Below are positions 11,568 to 23,207 of a stretch of DNA of 64,000 nt, in pieces; position 1 is the stretch's first letter, and the number at the start of each line of letters is the position of its first letter. The position numbers and the translations under genes were made by a program. Source of the stretch: Ligustrum vulgare (Eukaryota > Streptophyta > Magnoliopsida > Lamiales > Oleaceae); the NCBI GenBank assembly GCA_963555705.1, contig OY743180.1:42812129-42876128 (forward strand), read 5' to 3'. The notes under the pieces are model-generated. The model ran no database searches and was not told where the DNA came from. It saw nothing but the letters and a program-made list of their open reading frames with translations.

Positions 11568-14500
11568 CTACAAATTTAAATCAAGTTCCCCGATAAATTG
11601 TATAGTTGTTGGTTGTGTGTTCAAAACCATATTTGAATTGGGATGTTCTGCGTCTTGTACTACTTCATTGATAGCCTCCACGTTGTCTTGCATTTTCTTC
11701 TTCCCATTTTTGGGATTTCTAGTAGCCTGTAACAAACACGCAAATGAAGTTAGATTTGCAAACTGGACCGTTATATGAACAAATGAAATAGCTAAAATTG
11801 AGTGCATATCATACCTTTGTTTTCTTTGTAGCCCTCTCCATTCTCCAATGGACTCTTTTGTCGATTCTTTCTCAGGGCTCCCTTTCTCTTCAAGCATTTT
11901 GGATCTAGTATCAGGGCACCCGTGGTACAGGCGTTTAGGCGCACTAATTTAAGAAAGAGGATTAACTCCAGAAATTGTCCTTGGTCTCGAGATGGTCGAC
12001 TCAATCAACTGATTTTCAAGCAAATCCATTAACTCTCGAGTTTTCATCTCATCGCCAACTATCGTATTTGCTACCTTGGCAAAGAGACTACACAATTTGT
12101 AACGCCCCGAATTCCGTGAAATTCGAAACGCCACTTCGTCCCTTAAAATTGACTTTATTACGGAAAATAAATTTAATTTAAAACATCACATTCATCATTT
12201 GAAAACTTCAGCGGAAACTTAATTAATTGAAATATAGAATAATTCATAAAAAAATTAATCTCAATTGTTCAGATGAAAGTTACGATAAGTAATGTAAACT
12301 AGTTCATGAAATTGACTAAAATATCATCATTTATTAAATATTTTGCCAACGCTGCCCGTTCATTCGCCGCCATCTCCAAGATCTGCAAAAGCTGTTAAAA
12401 TTGAAATGAGCATTTCGAAAGAAATACTCAGTAGACTCATCGCTAATAATTAATTTACAGAATAGTTTAACATGTAATTATGCAATCATACAGTGACACT
12501 ATCATCATCATCATAGGCTATTTTAATAAAATTAAAGGCTCTTTAAAATCATAGGGTGTGGGTAGTCTCGTCTCATGCATTTAAAGCATGTAAGTTATGC
12601 ATAACATCATTTCTCATTTTTATCTCATAAGAGATATTCTCGTCTCATCTCATGCATCAAAGCATATAAATCACGTAATTTCACATAAGGCATGTAAATT
12701 ATAATTTAAACTAATTAGTGGAGGCGAGTCTACCTCAAATTCGCAAATTTGAAATAAGGTTGAAAAGTCACGTCAATCTTCTAAATCTCCGAACGCTTTG
12801 TCTAGCCAAAAAAAAAAAAAAAAAATTAAATTCGTTTAGTAATTTGAAAATTTAAATATTAAAGTGATAAAACAAAGTTTAGGGAGTTTAAAAGTGTAAG
12901 GCTTGATCTAAAGTGATAAGGTATAAAGCTTTGGGACTTTGTGCAAATAATTGAAATTAGGGGCTGAATTGACAAATCTCGAAAGTTTCTGGCTGAATTA
13001 TATTTTAGCAGAACTCCTGGGTCGAAATAGAATTATTTGAAACTTTGGGGCTTAAATGAAACACTTTAAGGACTAATAAATACATTTTTCCAAACTTGGG
13101 GGCTTAAAGGTAATTTTCAAAAACTCAAAATATAAAACATATATCTTAACTCCCATTCTCTCTAAAAATCAGATTATAGAGAGAGAAGGGAGAAGAGAGG
13201 CATATGGCCTCTCTTCCGCTGGCCGCTGCCGACACTCCAGCCGGCAATGTCACCGCCGGCACCTGATGACGAGGGGGAAGAGGGAAGTGGTGCAGCGTGC
13301 GAAAAATGAGAAGTATTCTTGGGTACAAAAACGAGGCCGATCGTGGACGGGTTTGATGATTTTCGACAATACTCCAGTCAAAAATTGACCAGTGATAGAG
13401 GTAAGGGTTTGGGTTTTGTTCATTTTTTGGGTTTGGGTTTGATTTTGGGGTGGATTTGGGCAGTGGTGGTCCCAGCGGTTTGGTGCTTGCGGGTTGTGTG
13501 GTGACGATGGTGAAAGGGTATTTGATTTCTTTGGTTTGGGCTGATTTGAATTCGGACAGTTGTAGTTCCGGCGGTTTTGAAGTGATTGGTGGTTGATTCT
13601 TGCTTGAACAGTGGCTCGGTGGTGATGTGATTTTGGTTGGGGCAGTGAAGGTGGTGGCTTGACTGTGATGTTCTGCATATTGTTGGAACCAAGGCAGTGA
13701 GGTCGGTAGTTATTTTCGATGATGGTGAAATCGAAGGTTGGTGGTGATGGTAGTGAGGGTTGGTTCGGTTGGACTATTATATTTTGGTTGGCTGTGGTGG
13801 ATTGATGCAAACAGGGGTGGCCGAGTTATGGTGTTCTTTTAGAATTGTGATTTTGCTTGGTTGTGATGTGCGAGAATGCAGATGAAGAAGTGAATACCTT
13901 GCTCAAGATTTGTCTGTGTGTGGTTATGAGAGTGAAGTGCGGTATATACAGTGCTTTGGCTGTCTTCAAATGGTAGGCTAGAGTGAGGGAAAAATTGAGG
14001 AAAGTGGGGGAAAGAATTAATGGATCGAAGAGTGATCCTGGGATGTAACCTTGGGAAATCCATAATTTGTTAAGCAATTAGGTTAGAATTTTCTGTGATG
14101 GAAACTGAGGGAATTAGGGAGTTGCAAGGAAAGTTGGAACCATTTCAAGAATAGAGAAGATTGTGGAGTTGATGCAGTGTGAAGGGGAAGAGAGAAAACG
14201 TGCTGAATATGCAAGGGAGAAATTTTGGGGATTCAAAATTGAATTGAACATGAGGTGGGGATTATGTCACTAGGTAGGGTTTCTAAATTCAAGAGGGTTT
14301 TGGTTAGATGAAACTAGTGTTTGGACAATAAGGAAATAAAGTTAAGAGTTGGCTCAAAGAATTGGATTGGATTGAAATGGTTTGGACTCAATTAAGATTT
14401 GGACTTAAAAATAATTTGAATCCATTTGCTTGAAAATTGGACTTTAAAATAAATAATGGATTTAGACATAAAATCAAATAATTTGGATAATCTATTAAAA

Positions 14501-14893
14501 ATTGAAATCTGGACTTGAGAATAAATAATGAAAATGATTCACTTTAATGGAACTGGAATTTGACTAAGATAAATTTAAAATATAATTTTACTTCGTTGGC
14601 TAGACGAACACGTGTTTTAAAATAAATGGATTAAGTCGTAGCGACACATTTTTAAAATAATTAATATTTATTCAAAATCAATCACGAAAATTCTAGGTCG
14701 CTACACAATTGCTCATATCTAACTTGCTCAGCAGTGCTAACCCATCCCTCATAATTGATCTTCACTCTATATATGCTCTACGCACATCTCGTCTCCATCT
14801 TCTTAAAATTTAGGCTTTAGGCAACACTCTTATGCCATTATGCATTAGAACTGAAATACCATGCCTGCAAAGAATGCTGCTAAACTCGAACAC
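11568..14893 (-). pseudogene. FAR1-related/MULE transposase pseudogene, C-terminal part
   Basis: Read on the minus strand, 14893-14706 encodes a SWIM-like segment (FEFSSILCRHG, then a VLP-x(n)-LRRWRRDVRRAY motif) typical of FAR1-related and MULE transposases. It continues at 12097-11815 as EGWVSTAEQVRYEQLCSLF and KTRELMDLLENQL, and a last exon (11726-11568) follows a GT-AG intron. Breaks: a stop inside the SWIM segment, a 1-bp shift after RRAY, a stop after GVNPLS and further shifts near the end. A solo LTR (12098-14705) is inserted in the coding frame; removing it with one copy of CAATT rejoins EQVRYE with QLCSLF. It is probably the tail of the same gene as 16100-17254, with the transposase middle lost. 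Confidence 0.75.
12098..14705 (-). mobile_element. Solo LTR of a Ty3/gypsy-type element
   Basis: It starts TGTAACGCCCCGAATTCCGT and ends GGTCGCTACA, with the perfect 5-bp target duplication CAATT at 12093-12097 and 14706-14710. It is 2608 bp. It shares the GAGGCGAGTCTACCTCAAAT block and the ACTCAGTAGACTCATCGC block with the long LTRs at 41220 and 48123, so it is an older member of that family. No internal region or second LTR is present. The proline/serine/histidine-rich minus-strand frames at 13250-13810 are LTR artefacts. Confidence 0.85.
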
Positions 14894-16095
14894 AAGGCTG
14901 GATCTACTTCAGGCTCAGTGGGAGTCAAGGCCCCCACTGAATTTTTTTTTTGATGCATTGTATATAAACTTTTCAGTCTGCAGTGGAGACATGTGAAAAA
15001 TGAACTCAAAGCCACAGACCTAAAGCCACAAATAGAAGAAGACGAACTTCAGCTGGTTTCTTATTCTTGTGTATAAATTGTGTGTTTACTTTTACAGGGG
15101 TGCAGAGACAGTCAAGAACTTTGAAAGAGTACTAAATAGCTCACTGATCTTTATTAGTCATTAGCACTTTCATTTATTTTACATTTTTAACCCTTAGTTC
15201 AACACCTGTTATGCGCCTGTTTCCTCACCAACGGATTCTGTATGATTCTCAGGTCACTCTCAGCTCCCCAACAGATTCATCCATGGTCGATCTTCACTTT
15301 CATGATATTATGCATCTTAGGCAACGTGTACAGCTAGAAATAATAGTGTAGAAGCTTTGATTTTGTTATATATATTCCATTGTCTGTGTCATTGTAAATT
15401 AAAAAGGGTGGAAGAGGATAATGCAGGTAGGGGTGTTAAAAAAGCTTGTCAGCTCGGGTAGCTCGGGCTAAGCTCGGCTCGAGGCTTGAACTGAGCCTTG
15501 ATAAAGACACAAAGCTCGAGCCGGCCCGTGTGGCCCTCACTTGGCTCGTTCCCATTTTTTAAAAATATAAATTATAGAATAAAACACAGGCCAAAGTTGA
15601 CCCGTGTTTTATTCTGCCTGCAATTGCGGCAGCTAGACAACGTCCCTAGCTGTCAAAACAAGGCAGCTAGGGACGCTGCCTTTTGCAGGGAGCTTAGTCT
15701 GCCGGAAAACACGCAAGGCAGCCTAAGTTGCCTGCTGTGTGTTGCAGGAAGGCAAATATTAGCTGCCTACAACACGTAATTTGTACTGATTTTTTTGAAG
15801 GCAACTATTAGCTGCCTACAACACGTAATTTGTACTGATTTTTTTTAAAAAAAAATTCAGATGAAATTTGAATTTGGAGCCATTTTGAATGAAGTTTTGC
15901 CTATAAATACCAGTTATTTGTTTTGTAAACTCACAACAAGTTCACTTACGATTTCTTTGCGATACTATTCGTTATTTCACTATAGTTTTCTGTTCAATTC
16001 TCTCCCTATATTGTTGTGATAATATTTCTTTTGTTTCCAAATTTGAAAGTTGAATACGTATGGATTTTAACAGGGATGAAGTTAAACAATTCAAG
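14894..16095. other. Gene-free stretch replacing the transposase middle
   Basis: It sits between the N- and C-terminal halves of the FAR1-type pseudogene, where the transposase core would be expected. It holds a TAGGGGTGTTAAAAAAGCTT hAT/SINE-like start at about 15428 with an AGCTCGG-rich tail, and a 49-bp tandem duplication at 15748-15845. No transposase DDE region could be read on the minus strand. Confidence 0.5.
15748..15845. repeat. 49-bp tandem duplication
   Basis: Two copies, at 15748-15796 and 15797-15845, beginning GAAGGCAA and sharing TTAGCTGCCTACAACACG. They differ at very few positions, so the duplication is recent. Confidence 0.85.
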
Positions 16096-16099
16096 GGTA

Positions 16100-17254
16100 G
16101 CTGGGCACATCGATCATCAGCCCAAAATACATTTCTCAAACGAGACTCCTCATCTAAGTCCACACTGAAGAAAAAACCCGGGCACTGTGCTTGCATATTC
16201 GAAAAGTAGGCCTAAATTGCAGCTGCATCACCTTCTTTGAGTCTCAACCGTCGAACCTTATCAATGTAATTTCTGCAATCCTTTTAGATAAAAGTTAGCT
16301 TCTCATACCCACCCTCTTTTACGACTGCTGAATTGAAACTCTTGTGAAGGGGGATTCCAGCTATGTCATTCACTTCAAGCTTTCGCTTCACCTGGTCGGT
16401 CAATTGTGGATTACAACGATATATTCTGGACTTTGAAGGACTTATATTGTGATTGTGTTCTAAATGGACAACACTAACATGCCATGTTCCTGTAGCATCT
16501 AAGCAAACCGTCATCCTGGCCTTGCACCATGTTTGCATAGTTGGGTGAGGTTTCAACGAATCTCGCATAGTACTAGATCTCTTTTCTTTACAACTACAAA
16601 CAAATGTCACACTCCTTACCTGCCCATCTGGACCCTTTCTAGAATTCCTTCGTCGAACAAGAATACCAGCTTTACGAGAATATTTCAAGTAGAATTCGTA
16701 AGCGTCCTCTTGGTTAGAAAACTGATGCCCCACCACAGGCACAAAGTCATTGTCCTCAACTGTTACATTGTCACTCGATCCAACAAAATTCTCAATTATT
16801 GTAACAGTTTCTTCAACACAATCATCATCGTTGGAGGATAGAATTTCATTTCCTACAGATGTAAATTAACTTTTTAAAATGTGAGAAAATTTTGGAAGAC
16901 ATCTGCCTATTCTATTCCCAATCACTTTCTAAACAAAGTACCTAGAAATCTGCATATTATATTCCTAATATGGCTATTCAATCATAATTTTAGTTGAAAT
17001 GTTAAACAAATTAGGATTATAGTTCAAAATATCAACATATTTTTAGTTAAAAAGTGAAAAAAAAAAAAAAAAAAGGCATCAGATAGTAGTAGTTCACAAT
17101 ATGAACAAAGCTTGAAGATGTTAAACATACTTGTTGGCAAAGCTGTTGAAGGCCCAACTTCTGGCAAAAGAGCTACCACTCGACAAGTGTTCGTTGAAAT
17201 CTCCAGCAAGAGATTGTGAAATATTTCACCATGCTTGCATTGTTCAGATTGCAT
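16100..17254 (-). pseudogene. FAR1-related/MULE transposase pseudogene, N-terminal part
   Basis: Exon 1 (about 17254-17131) starts MQSEQCKHGEIF. An intron then joins at about 16850 to an exon that reads VVGHQFSNQEDAYEFYLKYS, the hallmark of the FAR1 DNA-binding domain. Its conserved Cys and His residues are visible (FVCSCKEKR, WCKARM, EHNHNIS). The frame reaches GGYEKLTF and hits a TAA. Beyond it the expected CRNYIDKVRRLRLKEGDAAAI continues in register (20 of its residues are conserved family sequence), then a TAG, then the MULE-region start [17 protein letters not shown]. Homology stops at about 16105. Two nonsense codons and the lost core make it non-functional. It could be a host FAR1-related gene or a FAR1-type (Jittery-like) MULE transposase; the flanking 10-bp repeats favour the latter. 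Confidence 0.75.
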
Positions 17255-17442
17255 TGTTGCTACAGTAGGTTCTTCACCGGTGAGTGGCAGGAGAGGAGAA
17301 ATTTTTTGATTGACAAAACCAAAGGCTCGGGTGAACTTTGGTGAGTGGCGGAAATGAGAAATTTTGGGTCTGAATTTAATGTATAGTCTGAACCATTTTC
17401 AAGATTTTTAAATCATGGTCTAAAACCTTCGATAATATGGAG

Positions 17443-17588
17443 GGCCGTTTCTTACTCTACCCTTGTCCCCATGTTTGACAACCCTCTTACATGAGGTGGA
17501 GCGGACCCCATCATTGATGAGTGGGCCCCATCACCCATGTTAGTGTGTTGTTAAACATGGGGACAAATGTAGGGTAAGCATAGCATTG
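17443..17588. mobile_element. Foldback MITE
   Basis: About 40-bp inverted ends face each other: the left carries CTTACTCTACCCTTGTCCCC and the right, inverted, carries CTTACCCTACATTTGTCCCC, both followed by ATGTTTRACAA. The 146-bp element ends a few bases before the GAATCTTGGG repeat at the right edge of the 7.8 kb insertion. Confidence 0.6.
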
Positions 17589-17904
17589 TTTGAATCTTGG
17601 GTGACAAAAATGACTACTTTTCTTACACAAATACAAGAAAACAGGTGTCAGCATTCTCACCACCTCTTAAATCATTTTGAAGTACTGTAGCTTGCACGTG
17701 ACTCTTCGCAAGATTCCTTATGTTTTTCTTCGTCCATTGGTATTTCGTCTCATTCACCATCTCTCAAATCATTCCTGTTGAAAAGGGACAGGTCGACTTC
17801 TTTGAGAGTGGTCGACTTTCATAATTTTTTTCTTTAAGGATCTAAGTGGCATCGATACCTGAACTGTAGGATCGAAAATCCCTTCTTCTAGTAAAGTTTA
17901 GTCT

Positions 17905-18067
17905 CCATTCCACGGCTCATTATAAATAAATTGGTTTAAATCAACAATTTTACACAAATTCTCAAATCACTTTTTAACCACACATTTTTCTCTCCAATTT
18001 TTAAACACATATTTTACCTAGAAAATACAAATAAATGTTCTTTCTCCAATTTAAATAACTGTCAAAT
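17905..18067. mobile_element. MITE family A copy present in only one duplicate
   Basis: The family A blocks (AATCACTTTTTAACCACACA, TTTTTCTCTCCAATTTTTAA) lie between AAAGTTTAG and TACAAAAAGATCGGAG. In the second duplicate these two words are adjacent (near 20310-20330), which gives the empty site. Confidence 0.6.
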
Positions 18068-18780
18068 ACTCCCTTAGATACAAAAAGATCGGAGAACCCT
18101 TATTGGGGGACTTGGGAAAGCTGAAATGTTAAGGTAACAATACTGATATTGTGTACTTCCTGCTTACCAGGAAAACTTAAACTAACGTACAAAAAATAAG
18201 AACCAGATACAAAAAATAGTATGAAAACATGAGTATAGACCGTGTCTCGTATCCTTGTCTGAATGTAACGTGTACAATCTGTGGAATTCACAAATTCATA
18301 AAAACATTCTGCAAGGAAAAACAAAACAAAAAAAGAGAAAAGCACTGAAGTAATATTTACCATCTTGCAAACTCAAATTCTCACACAGAAATACAATTTT
18401 ACTCTGAAATTTGATTTTATATAAGGGCAACGAAGGATGAACAATAATATATTGGACCGAAGAACGTCGTATCCTTTTCCTAATGTTTTACACAAACATA
18501 TTGTGAGAAAATGAAAGGCATTCTCTTTTAACCCTTTTATTCTGGGCAACCATCATTTTCTTTCTTCTCTTATTCAAAGAAAACTAAAACTCATACAACA
18601 TTAGGAAGTTCCAGCTTAGGTTATCCCAAGTCCCAGTGAAGACAAGTTGAGTTTATGTATTTACTATTTACCTAGTATTCCATTCCCAGGTGCTAATGTA
18701 TGGGGAGAAGGGATTGTAATGGCTTTTTGTATCATTTCAGCTTAATGGCTTATAATATCTCCTTTTGACAAGGTGTGAAG

Positions 18781-18820
18781 GCGCGCGCGCGCGCGCGCAC
18801 ACACATATATATATAGACAC
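18781..18820. repeat. (GC)n-(AC)n-(AT)n microsatellite
   Basis: A compound run of GC, AC and AT dinucleotides. The homologous site in the other duplicate (about 9582-9600) is a much shorter GCGCG-(TA)n run, so the GC part expanded after the duplication. Confidence 0.85.
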
Positions 18821-19014
18821 ACGCACACAGCCACACACATCCCTTCGATACTATTAATTTTTGTCAAGTTTAGTGTACTGAAACAAATTTTTCTTAAAAT
18901 GAGCTTTTAGGCTGTGTTTGGTATGCCAAATTAATAATTCATCTATGTGTAATGAAGATTATTGGTTTTGTTTACTACGACGACTGTACAGAATATGGTA
19001 TAAACAACATTGTG

Positions 19015-19258
19015 GCCTTAGGGGCATAACTTAGTGGTTGAAAGGTAAGAGTGAAAAATTTCAGTTGAGATGATGGCTGCAGGGTGGAAGTTCAAATCCT
19101 ACATTTGATATGAATGAGGCTCCTTGCAAGTGCAATTAAACATCAATCTTTCAACCTTGCTCTATTGAAGTATATCCCGCGATTTATATTTTCTACAAAT
19201 CTTTCTTCAGGACAGAGGCTATTGGTGTTCCTAAGGTTGGAGTTCAACCTTTTTTTTG
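19015..19258 (+). mobile_element. tRNA-derived SINE with target duplication
   Basis: The head has an A-box-like ACTTAGTGGTTGAA (19028-19041) and a B-box GTTCAAATCC (19090-19099), as in RNA polymerase III promoters of tRNA-derived plant SINEs. The 244-bp unit ends in a T-run plus G. It is flanked by imperfect 17-18 bp direct repeats (18998-19014 and 19259-19276, both GTATAAA...TTGTG). The other duplicate has a single uninterrupted copy near 9636, the empty site. Confidence 0.75.
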
Positions 19259-20928
19259 GTATAAAAAACACTTGTGAACCAAACAAGCCCTAAATGCACA
19301 AATTCTCACATGCTTGTGCTTAGAATCTTGGGTGACAAAATTGACTACTTTTTCTTACACAAGTACAAGAAAACAGGTGTCAGAATTCTTACCATCTCTC
19401 GGTAGTTAATTTTTTTATTATAGAAGTACTTATTTAGGTTTATCCACTAGACTGGTGTTCGTAGTCAGGTTTTTTTTTTACTTTTGAAAGGGCTTATTTA
19501 GGTTTTCTTTTTGTGATGAGAATTTGACATTTTGTTGATTGAATTTTGAATAATACATATTCTTGTAGATTGATTAAAATGCGAAAAAGAAATATCGTTC
19601 ATAACTTTAATAAGAAAAATGATGTTAGATTTTCAAGTTTTCCAAATTTTCCACAAGAAACTCCTATTTGAAACAAAAGATCAATGCCTTCCAATAAATT
19701 ATTTTTATTTTTGGGTTGAAAAAAAAAATTTCGGGGCCGCAAACCCTTGGGAGGGGCCTCTCTCTTCACCATCCATATTTTATATAGTCTACTACATTTA
19801 AATTTTCTCGTTCCGCCCCTGATTATCATCACCCCATGCTCAATCGCCCCTTGTTGCTTTTCAAAGTACCCTAGGATCCCCAAGGGCAGATCCAGCAGTT
19901 GAAAAGGGACAAGGTTGACTTCTCTAAGAGATGGTCGGCTTTCATAATTTTTTTCTTGAAGGATCTAAAGACTCTCATGCCTCTCTTGGCCTCCGTTTCA
20001 TGCTCAAAGACTCTCATGCCTTTTTTGATTGGACCAACCCAATCGATCCTCCGTTTGGTAACACCGTTTCGTTTATAAACTGGTTTATTTATTATTTTAA
20101 GGTAAAAAGTAGTAGTTGAAATTAGAGAGAAATTATGTGTGAAATTTGGGAAATCATTTGCAATCCATGCAGTCTATCCTTCAACTTCCAAACAAAGGAT
20201 TCTTGAATGGAGGACCGAGTCCGAGGATAATATCAATAGAGCGGGCAACAACATTATGCAAAAAGCATCCACACCTGAACTGTCAGGGATCGAAAATCCC
20301 TTCTACTAGCAAAGTTTAGGTACAAAAAGATCGGAGAACCCGCCCCGCCCCGCCACGCCTTGCCTTACCTTATATGGAGACTTGGGAATGCTGAAATGTT
20401 AAGGTAACAATACTTGGGGGACTTGGGAAAGCTGAAATGTTAAGGTAACAATACTGCAACTATGTACTTCCTGCTTACCAAGAAAACTTAAACAAACGTA
20501 GAAAAAACTAAGAACCTGATACATATATATAGTATGAAAACATGAGTATAGACCGTGTCTCGTATCCTTGTCTGAATGTAAAATGTACAATATATGGAAT
20601 TCACAAATTCATAAAAACACACAGCAAGAGAGGGGGGGGGGGGGAGCACTGAAGTAATATTTACCATCTTACAAACTCAAATCTCACACAGAAGTACGAT
20701 TTCATTCTTGAAATTTGATTATATATAAGAACGTCGAATCCTTCTCCTAATGTTTTACATAAACATAGTGTGAGAAAATGCAAGACATTCTCTTAATCTC
20801 TTTTAACCCTTTTATTCTGGTCAACCATCATTTTCTTCCTTCTTTTAATCAAAGAAAACCAAAACTCATACAACATTAGGAAGTTCCAGTTTGGGTTATC
20901 CCAATAAATCTCCTCCGTCCAAATTGTA

Positions 20929-22101
20929 TCAATCGTGACTGTTTGCTCGTCCGATAGAGTCCAGACCCTCAGTCCTGCATCGGACGATCCTGTGGAACAC
21001 TTCTCTAACCTGGCGCTCCAACGGATCCAATCCATCCTTTAAAACTTCATAAACCATTCCTAACTCCTCAACTCTCTGTCTCGCTTCACCCTCCTTTTCT
21101 TCTGTCAAGGGGAACTGGACAGAATCGATCAGTTCGTTCATGTGCCGCGCACATTTCTCAATCTCCTGAATCTCCTTCAACAACCCACAAGCATTCTTCC
21201 TGTCCCGTTTCTTCGACTCTTCCAAAATCTTCTCGTGCAGGAAGAGCATCGGAACTGCCCAAAGGAACTGCCTAGTAATGGAAAAGTGAGTCTGAAGGCC
21301 ACGATCTTGACACGGGATCGCAGCCACAAGAGCCCACATTACGAACAAAAGCACATAACCCATAGTGAAAACAGCCACATTTAGTCCATTGGTGGCAGTG
21401 ATCTCATTAGGCTTCGGAGCAGCCATATTGTTTCCAAGTGCTTGTAGCTGCTTAGCAGCCGACCAAGACCGTGAAACACTCCAAGAAAGTGATCGGAAAT
21501 TGCCAAATGACTTGCGATCCTTCTGCACATGGCTACGGCCGAAGGACCTGTTTCTATGTGCAAGAGCCGTGTTCGTCTCTTTCTCATCGAGCATTCCAAT
21601 GGTTAAATCGATCAAGGCCTTCTTAGCACGACGAATCTGTCCTTCCCCAATGCTCCTTTCACTGTCCAAAGCGCACAGAACAATCTCCAACAGCTTTTGC
21701 CATTGTCTAATCTGCTCAATCCCATCACGAATTGCATTACATACATCTAAACCCTTGACGCTCCTCTCAAAGAACTCGTTCATATATCGATCCATAGGAG
21801 GTTTATTCAATAACCCCTTGTTATTAAAAACAATAACCCGAAATTCTTCTTGAATACAGAGAAATACTTCTAAAAGTTTTCGAGTCCACGGGATCGAAAG
21901 AAGCTCACCGGAGTTTGACGCCGTCAATTCATGAAACTTTTCAGCCACGAGTTTCTGAAAGGATTCCAATTCAATTTCTTGGGCAGTGGCCTCATGGGGG
22001 GACTCCATTGAATGGACCTGCTCTCGGCGTCTGCTCAAAATTGAAAACCCCAAGCTTGAAAATGATGCAGATGATGCTTCTTGGTAATCTGTAGCTGGCA
22101 T
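20929..22101 (-). CDS. ROH1/BYPASS1-like protein (DUF793 family)
   Basis: A single uninterrupted 390-residue frame. The start MPATDYQ followed by a serine-rich stretch is the signature of the ROH1-like family. It has a predicted hydrophobic segment at about 241-262 ([20 protein letters not shown]) and a charged, helical C-terminal part that could form coiled coils (about 286-375). A serine/arginine-rich linker lies at 183-215. Family knowledge: Arabidopsis ROH1 interacts with the exocyst subunit EXO70 and affects seed-coat pectin deposition; BPS1-like proteins affect a root-derived signal. Length and single-exon structure fit the family. It is convergent with the bZIP gene, and its 3' flank was duplicated leftwards. 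No break is seen. Confidence 0.88.
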   Translation of the reverse strand: MPATDYQEASSASFSSLGFSILSRRREQVHSMESPHEATAQEIELESFQKLVAEKFHELTASNSGELLSIPWTRKLLEVFLCIQEEFRVIVFNNKGLLNKPPMDRYMNEFFERSVKGLDVCNAIRDGIEQIRQWQKLLEIVLCALDSERSIGEGQIRRAKKALIDLTIGMLDEKETNTALAHRNRSFGRSHVQKDRKSFGNFRSLSWSVSRSWSAAKQLQALGNNMAAPKPNEITATNGLNVAVFTMGYVLLFVMWALVAAIPCQDRGLQTHFSITRQFLWAVPMLFLHEKILEESKKRDRKNACGLLKEIQEIEKCARHMNELIDSVQFPLTEEKEGEARQRVEELGMVYEVLKDGLDPLERQVREVFHRIVRCRTEGLDSIGRANSHD

Positions 22102-23202
22102 TTCTTAGCTTACATGAGATAGAAAAATAAAAATAAAAAAAAAAAAAAAAACCTTGAAATTGACCACTGAAATTCAAACTCCAAGCAACCCAGAAACAGG
22201 AAAGCCCACGAATAATTCCTAGAATAGCCCAGACAGAGCAAAAGGCTTCGATAATTTCAAGATATTCATTTCAGAAACTTCCCCTACGAAATCAATAAAA
22301 AATCATTTTTTTTTTTTTTTGAAAGAAAAGGGATATCAAAGATCAAGAAAGACTTGCTAAAAAAAACAATGAAAAATAAAAAGATCAAGTAAGACGAGTG
22401 TCTGCTAAGGAGAATGAAAGAGAGAAAAGGGGATGTTTGAAACCCTATTGAGGGGAGAAATATATGGACCTCCTAAAATATTATGGGAAGAAACTTTTTA
22501 TGCAAGATTTGGACAGTTGATGGCAATTTTATTTAGGGTGTGGTTGAAAAATAAAAAATGGTGGATTTCAGATTTTTAACTAGTTGGACTTTTCAAAAAA
22601 TGGTTTAATGAGATGTTGTCACGTAATCATTTATAAACAAACTTTATTTTGTAACTTGAGATTTGTTCGATGGTACTATAACAATTATAAATTAGTTTAT
22701 TTATATTTTGTAGTAAAATGCGTGTTTAAAAATGAAGAGAAATTGTGTATGGTTAAAAATCAAATTAAAGAAATTGTGTTATTTGTAAATTGATTTATAA
22801 ATTATAATGATCGTATCATTGAACAGATGTTAGTTTATAAAACAACACATTTTTCAAAATCATTTTTTAACCACACATTTTTTCAAATCAATATCACATA
22901 TTTTAACTCAAAAACAGCAAACTCTTTGTACATAGTGTTTTTTTTTTTTTTTAAACATAATACAAAATTTTACCAAACATCGGCTAAATAGTAAGTTGTG
23001 ACTGTTTGGCGATCGTTAGGAAAAATATGTGGTTTGAAAGTAATTTTGAAAATGTGTGGATCCAAAATGTTTTTGAAAATTGCGCTATTAATAACAAGAA
23101 ACCGAACATGGATGCAAGGTAAATGTTTATATGGTGACATGGCCATGATAAACTCATCAGGGTTCTGTCAGCCCGGCGTAAATGAAAGTTCAAAAGGAGA
23201 AG
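22102..23202. other. ROH1-like 5' flank and MITE fragments
   Basis: Probable 5' UTR and promoter of the ROH1-like gene lie in about 22102-22450 (minus strand). No clear TATA box was assigned. Family A MITE fragments in opposite orientations lie at about 22640-22815 and 22830-22985. No other gene is seen. Confidence 0.4.
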
Positions 23203-23207
23203 AATAG

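Larger units (their letters stand above)
9808..17591 (-). mobile_element. 7.8 kb insertion, probable decayed FAR1-type MULE
   Basis: It is absent from the second copy of the duplicated segment. The 10-bp word GAATCTTGGG stands at both edges (9798-9807 and 17592-17601), while the other copy has it once, as expected for a target-site duplication of the size made by Mutator-like elements (9-11 bp). It contains a broken gene with FAR1, MULE-start and SWIM-like parts on the minus strand. Terminal inverted repeats are weak at best (AATAAAGCTA versus AACAATGCTA), so the MULE assignment is inference. Confidence 0.5.
9262..18629. repeat. First copy of a tandemly duplicated intergenic segment
   Basis: The left part (about 9262-9807) matches 18634-19320. 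The right part (about 17592-18629) matches about 19315-20904, which is the 3' flank of the ROH1-like gene. The copy ends abruptly at 18629 with the words that sit 25 bp beyond the ROH1-like stop codon. It is longer than the second copy because of a 7.8 kb insertion (9808-17591) and a MITE near 17905-18067. Confidence 0.7.
18634..20904. repeat. Second copy of the duplicated intergenic segment
   Basis: It begins CAGTGAAGACAAGTTGAGTT, as at 9262 in the bZIP 3' flank. It ends in the ROH1-like 3' flank with GGTTATCCCAA, as at 18629. It lacks the 7.8 kb insertion. It has its own insertions: a SINE at 19015-19258 and about 300 bp at 19968-20268 that includes a family A MITE fragment. Confidence 0.7.

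Noticed and set aside
13250..13810. Minus-strand proline/serine/histidine-rich frame of 186 codons
   Set aside because: It lies inside the solo LTR in a GGTGGT-rich strand-biased tract; low-complexity composition, no domain.
19015..19100. Possible tRNA gene
   Set aside because: A and B boxes are present but the sequence does not fold as a full tRNA by eye, and it continues as a SINE with direct repeats.
21365..21853. 162-codon plus-strand frame opposite the ROH1-like gene
   Set aside because: Shadow of the real minus-strand coding sequence.
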